Part shown: positions 26,247 through 34,985 of the stretch, piece by piece
Layout: each line of letters starts with the position of its first letter
Numbering within the stretch: the stretch's first letter is position 1
Assembly (NCBI GenBank): GCA_001940645.1
Contig: MDVS01000056.1
Span: 1-64,000, forward strand
Origin: Candidatus Heimdallarchaeota archaeon LC_3
GTDB taxonomy: Archaea; Asgardarchaeota; Heimdallarchaeia; Hodarchaeales; LC-3
Direction: 5' to 3'
DNA: 64,000 nucleotides
Notes under the pieces: model-generated
Seen by the model: only the letters and a program-made list of their open reading frames with translations
The model's database searches: none
Told to the model about the DNA's origin: nothing
Program-made: the position numbers and the translations under genes

Positions 26247-26975
26247 TTAATGTTGATTTCGTTTTTTCTTAATTCTTAATATAATTCTTAAGCTTAATAT
26301 CGAAAATATTGTTATGATAATAATGTTTAGGGGATTGGTTATTATATTATTAAATAATTTTTGCATTTCGATTCCTAACGATTTCTCAGCATGCTTTTTA
26401 CTTTCTAATTCGCGTTCAAATAATAGTTCTCCAGTAGTTTCATTAGTTTGTTTTAGATACGAATATTCCAGCCACCCATTTTTGTAGTCAATTGTTTTTT
26501 TAGTAATTGATGTTAAATTAAAGAATTTATTAAAATTTTCAATTTCAATGAATACAAATTCATCGTAAAAACTTATTTCCCTTCTAACAAGATAATATCC
26601 TCCCGGATAAAAATTATTTTCCCAATAACTTTTATTTTCAGTTGTTTCAAGAACGAATTGAAGAATAGTTACATTAAAGATTTTAAAAATCCCATCCACT
26701 ACATAACTTCCAAATACCTCCCCTCTGAAATATTCACTAACTCGAACAGTGACAATTGATCCATTAATTATTGGAATATTAAAATATTCTCCATTTTTAT
26801 CATAAACAAATATGTTATGATCTTCAACTTCTTTCGAATATAATTTCTTATAAGTATAAGTTCTTTCATCACTAATTTCAGCTTTGAATTCTAATTGATA
26901 CATCTCATTAGTATAAAGAATCGTATTAGGAATTAAAAAGATAAGGAGATAAAAAGTTGAAACTAAGATTCTCAT
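26247..26975 (-). CDS. Exported protein with C-terminal membrane anchor
   Basis: This 242-residue protein has an N-terminal signal peptide (about 2-20, LVSTFYLLIFLIPNTIL) and a single C-terminal helix (about 213-232) before a K/R tail (RIKKKRNQH). About 190 residues are thus outside. The ectodomain is beta-rich with N-x-S/T sequons and aromatic residues (YLKQTNETTGELLFERELES). The start is ATG 26975. No enzyme motif. It belongs with the small surface proteins of the window. Confidence 0.6.
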   Translation of the reverse strand: MRILVSTFYLLIFLIPNTILYTNEMYQLEFKAEISDERTYTYKKLYSKEVEDHNIFVYDKNGEYFNIPIINGSIVTVRVSEYFRGEVFGSYVVDGIFKIFNVTILQFVLETTENKSYWENNFYPGGYYLVRREISFYDEFVFIEIENFNKFFNLTSITKKTIDYKNGWLEYSYLKQTNETTGELLFERELESKKHAEKSLGIEMQKLFNNIITNPLNIIIITIFSILSLRIILRIKKKRNQH

Positions 26976-27431
26976 TAAACAGACTACTAGTAGTTTTAAT
27001 CAACAATAAATTAATTCTTATTTTTAGTTAATAATTACTCGAGTTGCATTTTTTAATCTCTTGAATTTTTCGATTATTTACATCTTTCCTTTCTCCTTGA
27101 ATTCAACATTCTGTTATCAATGACTTTTAATATATTGTTCGTGACAGTTAATGACTAATTGGTACACACCAAATTTCTATTCAGCTGTTGAAGCTTAAAT
27201 AATATCTAAATGGAGATCTCTGTTCAATAATCGAATAACTGTAAGAATTCTTGAGATTAATGATTACAAAGATTACTGCAAAATTATTATTTTGGTTTCT
27301 ATGTCCTTTTTTCTTTCAGATAATTAAATCACTAAATTTTATTGCTAGGTTGAGTTCCTACTTCTTATTCCTTATAAACTAGCTTTGTTTTAAATTTCAA
27401 AGAGTTTATTATCGAAAACTTGAGGATTGAA
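26976..27431. promoter_or_regulatory. Divergent gap with TATA box at 27371
   Basis: CTTATAAACT at 27371-27380 is a good archaeal TATA box about 52 bases before the start at 27432. The rest shows no gene. Confidence 0.4.
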
Positions 27432-27689
27432 TTGAATATGGCAACAAAAAATGATTTAAAGTTTTTCAGTTTAATTGGTATTATTTTATCAACCTTAAGT
27501 TTTTTATCAGCTATTTATTCAACTACACAGATACAAACTCATAAATATATAAGGGATATTGATAGTATAGGGTTTGCATGGTACGATTTGAATACTTTTG
27601 CACTAGCACTGGTCTTAACTATTATTGGAGTCAGTCTATTATTGGTTTCAAGTATATTTTATATTAAAAGTGGAAATGAAGAATATTAA
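27432..27689 (+). CDS. Small two-helix membrane protein
   Basis: Two hydrophobic helices (FFSLIGIILSTLSFLSAI and FALALVLTIIGVSLLLVSSI) are separated by a polar loop. GAGG at 27422-27425 stands six bases from TTG 27432, which is preferred over TTG 27420 (no site) and ATG 27438 (spacing 12). It is followed 14 bases later by a winged-helix gene, an arrangement common for small membrane/regulator pairs. Not recognised. Confidence 0.5.
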   Translation: MNMATKNDLKFFSLIGIILSTLSFLSAIYSTTQIQTHKYIRDIDSIGFAWYDLNTFALALVLTIIGVSLLLVSSIFYIKSGNEEY

Positions 27690-27703
27690 GGGGAAGAAAA
27701 ATA

Positions 27704-27925
27704 ATGTCAAACATTGAATTACAATTAGGAGTGCTACCTCCATGTGCACACAAAGTCTATAATATTGTTAAAGGGGAATCACTGAAGATTCACGAAATTA
27801 TTAATAAGACCACCTATACTCCCAGATCAGTACGAACAGCTCTTAAGTTATTGGAAGAAAGGAAGTTAATTGAGAAAATTTATGATTTGAATGATTTGAG
27901 AAGTTTCTATTTTTCTGGAAAATAG
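27704..27925 (+). CDS. Small winged-helix transcriptional regulator
   Basis: The 73 residues form one winged helix-turn-helix: AHKVYNIVKGESLKIHEIIN, then the recognition helix YTPRSVRTALKLLEERKLIE and a short wing (YDLNDLRSFYF). This is the MarR/ArsR-like type in which the protein is little more than the DNA-binding domain. It has a GGGGAAG ribosome site before ATG 27704. It probably regulates its own small operon (27432-27925). Confidence 0.72.
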   Translation: MSNIELQLGVLPPCAHKVYNIVKGESLKIHEIINKTTYTPRSVRTALKLLEERKLIEKIYDLNDLRSFYFSGK

Positions 27926-27990
27926 AAATTAATCTCGAAAATGATTAGTAAAATGTTGTATCTCGAAAATTTATATCAAAGGTAAGGTTT

Positions 27991-28198
27991 ATGTTGAAGA
28001 TCAAAAGAATTTAACAAATTATTATCATCATTTGTTCTAGCATTTATGATTTCAAGTTACTTTATTGAAAGTTCACTCAAAATTGTCGCAGAAGTTCAGG
28101 GAACTTTTAATCAAGGAAATTATAACGCAGCACTAGGATTATTTGCAATTATTTATACTCTAGCAATTGGAATTGTTATAAAAAGGTCGAAAGTTTAA
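27991..28198 (+). pseudogene. Small membrane ORF, probably frameshifted near its start
   Basis: AAGGTAAGG precedes ATG 27991, which opens MLKIKRI and a stop. One frame over, at the AAAA of codon 5, the reading continues FNKLLSSFVLAFMISSYFIE and ends GLFAIIYTLAIGIVIKRSKV at 28196. Correcting one base yields a protein of about 68 residues with two membrane helices. Alternatively a 50-residue protein starts at ATG 28046. Confidence 0.35.
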
Positions 28199-28343
28199 AA
28201 TTAAATAGAAAGAAATGAAAGGGATACGGGAAATAAACCAGTTGAAAAGGTTCAATTACTCATAAAATCTCATAAGTTTGGCTAATAAGATAAAAGAATT
28301 CATTATATAATTTAAAAAGAATAAATTTCCTATTTTGGTTCAT

Positions 28344-29225
28344 ATGAAAATATTTTCAATTTTTTTTAGATCTAAAAAAAGGAAAATAGCTACCATTTCA
28401 ATATTGGCTATAGTAATAATAATTTTTATGGCCTTAGGACCTCTTTTACTAGATAATTTTTATGCAGAGATCAATGTTGATATTAATTCTATTTCCGAAC
28501 CTAAACAATCCTTACGCATTGTAACATTCAATATACATCAATATTGGTCTCAAGAAGACGCGGATCTGTTTGCTAATAAATTTCTTTCCTTATTTAAATC
28601 TATTAATCCCGATATTATAGGATTACAGGAATCTTGGGATAGTTATTCATCTAATGAGACTTTTAATGTCGCATGGTTCGCTATTAAATTGAATATGTAT
28701 TATTTAAAATTTGCAGGTTCAAATTCAAGTTATTTGCATGGATTGGGAATTTTAAGCCGATATCCTTTCATTGATTCAAATTACTTAATATTAAAAGACT
28801 CAGACACAATTTTTACTCGTACATTAATCTGGGGACAAATTACTACTCCAGTAGGAAACATCACAGTTTTCAATACTCATTTAGATACTTTTCCTTCTCA
28901 ACCTAACCAAATAAATCAAACTCGTGTTATCTATAATGTGACAAAGAACTATTCGAATGCCATTCTGTTAGGAGATTTAAATATTCCAGATTCTCTTTTC
29001 CTTGAGTCTTATAGGTTTATTACAGAAAAATATGAAGATGCTTGGGTTGCTTCTGGACACAAAACATATGAAGGGAGAACATGGCCTTCAGATTTACCCC
29101 TATTACGAGTTGATTATATTCTTTTACAGGGAAGACATTGGTTGATAGTCAAGAATACCACGCGGACTTTAGGAGATGTTTCATATTCAGATCATTTAGG
29201 TCTAACAACAGAAATAACACTTTAA
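28344..29225 (+). CDS. Membrane-anchored endonuclease/exonuclease/phosphatase (EEP) family protein
   Basis: One N-terminal membrane anchor (about residues 15-35 from ATG 28344) precedes a full EEP domain facing outward. All EEP motifs are visible: VTFNIH (Asn), GLQES (metal-binding Glu), FNTHLD (His/Asp), LLGDLNIP (Asp/Asn), RVDYIL (Asp) and the final SDHLGL (Asp/His). The fold hydrolyses phosphodiester or phosphomonoester bonds in nucleic acids, phosphoinositides or sphingolipids, with Mg2+. Being outside the membrane, scavenging of extracellular nucleic acid or lipid hydrolysis is plausible. A TATA box (CATTATATAA) lies about 35 bases upstream. TTG 28335 is an alternative start. Confidence 0.85.
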   Translation: MKIFSIFFRSKKRKIATISILAIVIIIFMALGPLLLDNFYAEINVDINSISEPKQSLRIVTFNIHQYWSQEDADLFANKFLSLFKSINPDIIGLQESWDSYSSNETFNVAWFAIKLNMYYLKFAGSNSSYLHGLGILSRYPFIDSNYLILKDSDTIFTRTLIWGQITTPVGNITVFNTHLDTFPSQPNQINQTRVIYNVTKNYSNAILLGDLNIPDSLFLESYRFITEKYEDAWVASGHKTYEGRTWPSDLPLLRVDYILLQGRHWLIVKNTTRTLGDVSYSDHLGLTTEITL

Positions 29226-29359
29226 ATAAAAGTTGGCAATTCAATATCTGTCAATATTAAAATATATTTCTAATTTGTTTGTTGTAAAAATCAATCGATC
29301 TTATTAAGGTCGAATTTTAATTATTATTTCAGTTCTAATACAATCTCGAGGGAAATTTG

Positions 29360-29977
29360 TTGGAAGAATCAATTAATTCTTATTCAGAAATTAGAATAAT
29401 GAGCAAAATGACAAAGGAAGAGGTAGCTAAAAAGATTTTAAATTGGAAAACGAATGACTCCTTTGGTATACACTATAATTTCTACAATAAAGGGTATTCT
29501 ACACTTTTATGGGATAAAGGTAGTTTGTTCTCAGGTTCGAAGTTCATTCTCATTAATTATGAACAAATTAACCATGAAGAGGTCCAATTAGTTTTTCGTG
29601 CAGGAATAATAGCACAATTATCCTTATTTTTATACAACCGGATGCCTTTAAATCTTGAAAATGGGTTAGTTGGATTATTACTACGTCGAAAGACTTTGAC
29701 ACATTTTAAAAGTCTTCTTACCTATTTTGAGGTCGATCTAAATGAAACTCCAATAAAACACATTAAAAAAAGAGGTAACACTCTGAAAGCAATATTTGGG
29801 GCAATATTTGATTATTTACTGGTAATTTTATTTATTTTCCTTCCCTTAGGATTTGGATCAATACTTCTAATTTTTGGAGAATTCGCTTTTGGGATTTTTT
29901 TAATTCTAATGGGTTCTATTTTTGTTATAATATATTTACGAAGATTGCTGAATTTGAAAAAGCCATTAATTCTGTAA
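29360..29977 (+). CDS. Hypothetical protein with two C-terminal membrane helices
   Basis: About 205 residues. The first 140 are soluble with one central pattern (FGIHYNFYNKGYSTLLWDKG); two helices end the chain (DYLLVILFIFLPLGFGSILL and GIFLILMGSIFVIIYLRRLL). TTG 29360 is chosen because GAGGG lies seven bases upstream; TTG 29357 and ATG 29399 are alternatives. Not recognised. Confidence 0.5.
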   Translation: MEESINSYSEIRIMSKMTKEEVAKKILNWKTNDSFGIHYNFYNKGYSTLLWDKGSLFSGSKFILINYEQINHEEVQLVFRAGIIAQLSLFLYNRMPLNLENGLVGLLLRRKTLTHFKSLLTYFEVDLNETPIKHIKKRGNTLKAIFGAIFDYLLVILFIFLPLGFGSILLIFGEFAFGIFLILMGSIFVIIYLRRLLNLKKPLIL

Positions 29978-30334
29978 AACTAATCATTGATAATGATAAA
30001 CACCATTCTTGAAATTATTGCATTAGTATGAATATATAAAAAGAAATTTATTAAATTAATTAGTCTATAGAATTCAAAAACCTCAAGCCCAAATTCATTT
30101 GTTAACTCCTATACATCTATCTATCAAATTAGATATTATTTGTTATTTAACGGGATAATAATTATAAAAAAAAATAGTTACAATTACCTGTCCACAAATG
30201 AATTTAATTAAAGAAAAACAGATCACCACAGCTATGACTATTCTTTACGAGATGTGATAAAAAATAATAAACCAATTTATGAAGGTATTTATAAATTAGT
30301 AAACTGACCTAAAACTCATTAAAGGTAATAAATA
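29978..30334. other. Intergenic with a short gene remnant
   Basis: A frame with no start codon at about 30220-30308 reads SYDYSLRDVIKNNKPIYEGI and stops at TGA, probably the tail of a lost gene. The rest is AT-rich without features. Confidence 0.3.
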
Positions 30335-31549
30335 TTGATAATTACTCCCCAAAATATTTCATCTAGGTATCAAGCAATAACAGCTCTGACATATGTGTTA
30401 AAAAATCATGTTGATTCCTTTTCAATTGAATCTAATGATTATTCTGGTAGCAAATTCTTTAAGAACAGTGAAATTGTTGGAATTGGAGAAGCTAAAAAAT
30501 ATTCAAGAAATTGGGGTTTAAAGCCCCTCTTCTTCAAAAAAGCAAATGAAAATTACAAATCTGGACCGTTTCTTCAACTATGGAATAGAATAAGTCAATA
30601 TGATAAATATGAATTCATAGTTCCCATTTTTTTTACTTCTAGCGGTTTTATAAAAAGTGATGAAAGAATAAAAGCTCAAGAAGACTATTTAAAAATCAAT
30701 ATAGAAAGTATTAAAGATGATTTATTAGAAATAAGAGAAGAAATGGTAAATAATGAATATTTAAGTTCAAAAATCAAAAATATTGACTTATTTAGAGAAT
30801 ATTTTATTGATTTTTTAAAAAATATTATTATTTATAAATGGTCTCTTGTTCAGGTCGAATATGACTTAAACAAACTGATATATGATAGGTTTGGGATAAT
30901 AGGAAAACGAATTTACATAGATAGAATACATAATTTCCTCAATAAAAGAGAAACTGATGATAAAATTAATATTAGAGATATTATTCGTCTTTTAGATCCT
31001 CATAAGCCTTATATTGAAGCTCAGTATGAACTGAAAGAAGAATACAACTTACTCATCAGAGATTGGAAAGAAAACAGATTTAAAATTTTTTCAAATTTCG
31101 AAATATTTATCAAAAAGTTGCTTTTTCAAGAGGGATGGGAATTGCTACCAAATGTTAGAGGCAAACTTGGAGAAAATGATGGATCAATTTTTTTTGAAGG
31201 AAGAAGCTATATTTTAGAGTGTAGGGCACATCGTAACCAAATAAAAAGTTCTGAAATAGCAGATTTTCATTTTAAGGTCAAAAAATCTTATGATAATACA
31301 TTCGGTCTCTTCATTAGCTTTTCGGAATTTTCTACACAAGCAAAAAACTATTTCGATGAATCGATGAAAATAATAGCATTAGAAAGAATAGATTTAGAAT
31401 ACGTACTTGATAGTGAAATTATCAGTCTTACTAGAATTATTGAATTAAAAAAGTGGTTGGGTTCATCATCTAACAAAGGCTTTATTTCTTTAAATAATCT
31501 AATAGAAATGGAATTAATTCCAAAGAATTTAAATGAAACAACTAGTTAA
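30335..31549 (+). CDS. Restriction-type nuclease, Mrr-like C-terminus with a second PD-(D/E)XK-like N-terminus
   Basis: The C-terminal domain (about 250-400) is Mrr-like: FSNFEIFIKKLLFQEGWE, then DGSIFFEGRSYILECRAHR with Asp282, Glu295 and Arg297 in place of the usual Lys, then TFGLFISFSEFS. The N-terminal 110 residues look like a second nuclease core of the DUF4297/Cap4 type: SSRYQAITALTYVL, Glu32, then IVGIGEAKKYS with Glu52 and Lys54, then the strand EFIVPIFFTSS. A helical linker joins them. The protein would cut DNA. A HEPN-like ORF follows after three bases. The start is TTG 30335 after AAGGTAATAAATA. The C-terminal domain is the firmer call. Confidence 0.62.
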   Translation: MIITPQNISSRYQAITALTYVLKNHVDSFSIESNDYSGSKFFKNSEIVGIGEAKKYSRNWGLKPLFFKKANENYKSGPFLQLWNRISQYDKYEFIVPIFFTSSGFIKSDERIKAQEDYLKINIESIKDDLLEIREEMVNNEYLSSKIKNIDLFREYFIDFLKNIIIYKWSLVQVEYDLNKLIYDRFGIIGKRIYIDRIHNFLNKRETDDKINIRDIIRLLDPHKPYIEAQYELKEEYNLLIRDWKENRFKIFSNFEIFIKKLLFQEGWELLPNVRGKLGENDGSIFFEGRSYILECRAHRNQIKSSEIADFHFKVKKSYDNTFGLFISFSEFSTQAKNYFDESMKIIALERIDLEYVLDSEIISLTRIIELKKWLGSSSNKGFISLNNLIEMELIPKNLNETTS

Positions 31550-31552
31550 TTC

Positions 31553-31810
31553 ATGTCGAATGGGATATTAAATAATCTTTCTATCGCCGATTATTCTCAA
31601 ATTATTAACAAATTCAAAGGAGATTTCAGTAATAGTCTAAATGAAGATATTGGTGAAATTATAATTCACTTAAAACTTTGGGTAAATCATGGAAGAAATC
31701 CTTTAATGCATTCAAGACTGATTACTGTGAGAAAATATCAGACGACAATTTCGGCTATTAAATTTATAGAAATGTGGATTAAAAATCAATTAGTTATTAA
31801 TAAATCCTAG
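31553..31810 (+). CDS. Small HEPN-like protein paired with the nuclease
   Basis: An 85-residue helical protein starting three bases after the nuclease stop. Residues 48-53 read RNPLMH, the R-x4-H motif of HEPN ribonucleases, set between two long helices (LNEDIGEIIIHLKLWVNHG and KYQTTISAIKFIEMWIKN) as in HEPN dimers. HEPN proteins cut RNA or form toxin pairs. A nuclease/HEPN pair would fit an abortive-infection or toxin-antitoxin system, but the short length leaves room for doubt. Confidence 0.45.
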   Translation: MSNGILNNLSIADYSQIINKFKGDFSNSLNEDIGEIIIHLKLWVNHGRNPLMHSRLITVRKYQTTISAIKFIEMWIKNQLVINKS

Positions 31811-31884
31811 AATTTGGATAGGAATGTCCAGATGGCTTTTTTTGGATAAATATCAAACTCACAAAGACAATTACTCTCAACGAG

Positions 31885-32316
31885 TTAGGGATCAGGAGGA
31901 GGAGGTAAGTTATGGGCTAAAACATACCAATTATATCTTTTAACATGACTATATGCTCTCTCTCCAATTACAATATTTAATGGAATAAAGAAAATAGCTA
32001 ATGGCGAGAAATTAAATAATAATAATAAAGCAATAAAAAAAATTACTGGATCAACTAGAAGAAATATTAACAATGCGTCTGATTTCTTACCCACATACCA
32101 GTGTCCTATTCCTGGGATTAATATAGAAGAAAAAAATTCAATCCAAGGCGACTTGAGTTCTCTAACATAATATTTACTATATTTACGAAGTTGTGATGTT
32201 TTTTGAACATCATTTATGGGTGATTTTCGAATATCAGTCGCAGAATAGGGATGTAAACTTGTCACTTCTTTATTACTCGTTTTTCTAATCGTTTTTGTAG
32301 AATATTTGCTCCACAA
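31885..32316 (-). CDS. TM2-like membrane protein, zinc-ribbon N-terminus out of frame
   Basis: The 143 residues contain IPGIGHWYVGKKSDALLIFL, matching the TM2-domain pattern (short turn between two helices, about 68-110), and a Pro-rich end. TTG 32316 has no clear ribosome site. One frame over, the bases upstream (about 32300-32370) read FEVHDAEYCPNCGANILQKR, a zinc ribbon of the kind that usually precedes such helices, with its first Cys changed to Ser. So the gene has probably suffered a frameshift near 32285 and its start may be lost. The frame shown may still be translated. Confidence 0.5.
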   Translation of the reverse strand: MWSKYSTKTIRKTSNKEVTSLHPYSATDIRKSPINDVQKTSQLRKYSKYYVRELKSPWIEFFSSILIPGIGHWYVGKKSDALLIFLLVDPVIFFIALLLLFNFSPLAIFFIPLNIVIGERAYSHVKRYNWYVLAHNLPPPPDP

Positions 32317-32336
32317 TTAGGACAATATTCAGCATC

Positions 32337-32477
32337 ATGGACCTCAAATCCACAATCAGGACTGAAAAATTAGAAACGATATTAAGGGAACAATTAGAGA
32401 AACAAGAGAAAAGGATCGAACAATTAGAGTATGAAATAACTCAATTAAAAGAATATTTGAAGGAAAAAAATATTTAA
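32337..32477 (+). CDS. Short coiled-coil ORF
   Basis: Forty-six residues from ATG 32337, almost entirely heptad-like (LREQLEKQEKRIEQLEYEIT). It overlaps the remnant of the zinc ribbon on the other strand, so this point may be a rearrangement junction. It could be the tail of a lost gene. Confidence 0.3.
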   Translation: MDLKSTIRTEKLETILREQLEKQEKRIEQLEYEITQLKEYLKEKNI

Positions 32478-32537
32478 TTGTTAATGAATAATCTTCTCAA
32501 TGCATTTAGTACAAATAAAATCTCCTTCTATATTGAT

Positions 32538-32762
32538 TTATTCTTTTAGGAGTTCTTTTAATGATTCCACTTTTGCTTTCGCTTCCCATCTCTCTAATTT
32601 CAATTCTAGACTTTGTTTCAACAGTTCTGTGACTCCTTGTATAGTATCCTCTCCTTCTAGTTCTCCTTCTGCAACTATTTGGTACTCTTTTATCTCGTTT
32701 TCTCCAATATTAATTTTTTTCCCTACTAAGACACTAATCTTTTTAACTTTCAATGGTACCAC
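32538..32762 (-). CDS. Small hypothetical protein, ~74 residues
   Basis: From GTG 32762 the chain reads strand-loop-strand-helix: KKISVLVGKKINIGENEIKE, then YQIVAEGELEGEDTIQGVTE, then a charged helix. This pattern is seen in small archaeal and phage accessory proteins with a beta-hairpin and one long helix. A longer frame to TTG 32819 adds hydrophobic residues that look non-coding. The start is uncertain. The opposite-strand frame is a shadow. Confidence 0.5.
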   Translation of the reverse strand: MVPLKVKKISVLVGKKINIGENEIKEYQIVAEGELEGEDTIQGVTELLKQSLELKLERWEAKAKVESLKELLKE

Positions 32763-32874
32763 ATTTTGATGATTTTGACAAATAAGATTAAAGTAGAACA
32801 AAATTTGATATAACAGCAATAAAAAATATAATTAATTTCCTGATGAGCAAATCATTATTCATCGAACTCTATTT

Positions 32875-33720
32875 TTAATCCAATTGATTTTTGGACTTTT
32901 CTTGACATTCCTCTTTGTCGCAAACTCCTTTACTATCGGGAACAATTACTTTTTCTCGACAAATAACACATATTCTAAATGGATCGTATTTCTCGTACAC
33001 TCCTTCCCTGATATAAACGTTCAAGGATTCTATTATCTTTGCTTCTAACTCACCGGTAAGGTACAATGGTTTTCGTATTAATTCAATATTGTCTGATGTA
33101 TTTAACAAGCCTAATTTAGCTTTAGTTAGTAATTTTGGAATATTTTTCGGTGTAGAATCATTAAACATTTTTTTGAATTGTTTATTGATATTTTCAAAAT
33201 CAAAATTAGAGAATGATTTAAATTCAGTTTTCCCATAAAAATAAGAAAATTGCTTATAAAAATTCAAAAAAGTCCAAACATATCTTTTTTCATTTAGGGA
33301 AAGATTTAATATTGAATTCAAAACATTGGTATTAAATAAGTATCTGTAATGGTGTATTATCTCTAATGCATAACGATTCAAATTGTTATAATGTAATTTT
33401 GATCCTGGTCTTGTAGGATACTCTGCTATTTTGTGCAGACCTGTTACCATATCAATATCATATAATGATACAGCTTTTGTGAGAAAATCTTCAATTATTT
33501 TCAAATCAGATGTAGTTAAATCATATCTTATGGCTAAATTGAGTTCTATATATTTCCATAGATCAGATCGAGATACTTTATTATCAATGAAAATACTAGT
33601 ATAGTTAAAATAGGTCCTATCAAATAATAGATAGATCGAATCAATTAGAGGAAGAGTACTAATATCATTTCCTCTTATAAAATCAAGAACTAATTCATTA
33701 ATTTCTTTCAAATTTTTCAT
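32875..33720 (-). CDS. Hypothetical protein with C-terminal zinc finger
   Basis: 281 residues from ATG 33720. The body is helical (SLYDIDMVTGLHKIAEYPTR is the clearest turn). The C-terminal 34 residues carry a four-Cys finger, C251-x2-C254 and C267-x4-C272 (RICVICREK and GVCDKEECQ), similar in position to terminal zinc knuckles of CGNR-type regulators. No membrane helix. It may be a nucleic-acid-binding protein. Nothing else is recognisable. It stands alone on its strand. Confidence 0.5.
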   Translation of the reverse strand: MKNLKEINELVLDFIRGNDISTLPLIDSIYLLFDRTYFNYTSIFIDNKVSRSDLWKYIELNLAIRYDLTTSDLKIIEDFLTKAVSLYDIDMVTGLHKIAEYPTRPGSKLHYNNLNRYALEIIHHYRYLFNTNVLNSILNLSLNEKRYVWTFLNFYKQFSYFYGKTEFKSFSNFDFENINKQFKKMFNDSTPKNIPKLLTKAKLGLLNTSDNIELIRKPLYLTGELEAKIIESLNVYIREGVYEKYDPFRICVICREKVIVPDSKGVCDKEECQEKSKNQLD

Positions 33721-34121
33721 CGTCCTGGTGCGGTTTTCCTTTTTTTCTTCTATTTTTACAAATTTTCACCACAATAGGTATAAAAATATTTAGACTTGGA
33801 ACTTTTAATCTGGTTAAATAATCAATATTTTTAAATTTCAATAACTTAGTCATAATGATATCGATACCAAAATCAATTAAATTGTGTTGATACTCCAGAG
33901 TATAAATTAAAGAGGTTTGATAAGATTTGCTTTATCAAGAATTGGATAAAATTGTAAATGAGTTAATTACCGAAGCTAAAGCTCTTGGTTTCAAATATCA
34001 TTATGAATTAGCACTCCCCCATCTCTCTTTCTTTTAACTCTTATGAAAATTCACATCTTCTTTATTTATTATTTAATTGTCAGGAATTGGGAATACAATT
34101 TATATAATTGAAATTACTTAA
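33721..34121. other. Intergenic with a small unassigned fragment
   Basis: A short frame at about 33930-34035 reads LYQELDKIVNELITEAKALG and stops; it lacks a start codon. Nothing else was seen. Confidence 0.3.
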
Positions 34122-34345
34122 TTAATAGGAATCAAAATAAAAGATGATTTCTTCATCAGGCCAGAGGTTAGAAAAATTTCCTATTGCTTTTAAGAATGTA
34201 TCATAATATGGGTCTATAAATGAGTTCCCTTCTAATTTAAGAGTTTCTAGTTTAGTAAGTTTAAGAATACTCTTTGGAAGATGAGTAAGTTGATTATTAC
34301 TTAGATCTAATCTCCATAGATTCTCTAACTGTCCAATTGATTCTA
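34122..34345 (-). pseudogene. Leucine-rich-repeat gene remnant
   Basis: A frame ending at TAA 34124 reads IESIGQLENLWRLDLSNNQL, then THLPKSILKLTKLETLKLEG and a capping end to FDSY. These are two LRRs of the same 23-residue type as the LRR protein at 15758-17647. No start and no earlier repeats remain upstream, so it is a fragment of a lost gene. Confidence 0.55.
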
Positions 34346-34456
34346 TAATATAAGAATATATTTTATAAAAAAATTGATTGATCTTAAGAAATAATTATCC
34401 TAAATCTTAAGTATAGTTAGAGAGTTATAAATGCTGATAATGGATGAGGATGTTAT

Positions 34457-34852
34457 ATGGTAGAGTTAAAAAAAATTAAGATAAACCAAATTCTGAATTT
34501 TCTTGAAAAAACTCTCAGAAAAAGAAATTCACATACCCAAATTTGTAAAATAATAGAAAAAGGAAAAACAATTGGACAAATATCTTTTGACTTCATGGAT
34601 TCCAATCCGGTCTTTTTTTATGTTGATAGGCTTATAATTGAAGAGAAGTTTCGAGGAATGGGATACGCAACGCGTATTCTGGAAGAAATCAAGAAATTCT
34701 CAGATCAATCTGGGATAAAATTAGAACTTTCAACACCCATATCTAATACTAGAGAACAAAATATAAAATTGGTCAATTTTTATAAGAAATTTGGATTTGA
34801 AATATCAGAACAAATTCACGATCGACACAAAATGGAATACTATCCTCGATAA
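34457..34852 (+). CDS. GNAT-family N-acetyltransferase
   Basis: This 131-residue protein has the acetyl-CoA-binding motif of GNATs: strand DRLIIEEKFR followed by RGMGYA (R66-x2-G-x-A pattern) and the helix TRILEEIKKFSDQ. It then has the NIKLVNFYKKFGFEI segment typical of motif B. It would transfer acetyl from acetyl-CoA to an amine; the acceptor is unknown. GAGGA stands nine bases before ATG 34457. It is a single-domain protein of normal length, standing alone. Confidence 0.85.
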   Translation: MVELKKIKINQILNFLEKTLRKRNSHTQICKIIEKGKTIGQISFDFMDSNPVFFYVDRLIIEEKFRGMGYATRILEEIKKFSDQSGIKLELSTPISNTREQNIKLVNFYKKFGFEISEQIHDRHKMEYYPR

Positions 34853-34985
34853 TCGTTCCAAACGTTGATAAAAATCAATTGGAGACTGAGATACTTTAAA
34901 TCTACCAACAGATAATCATAGAACTGAAGTAATAAAGTCTGATTTACGAAAGATGATCTTTTTTTTTATTTGTCGGTATTGTAGA

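Noticed and set aside
32500..32769. Rightward Ser/Phe-rich frame
   Set aside because: Shadow of the better leftward protein with strand-helix pattern at 32538-32762.
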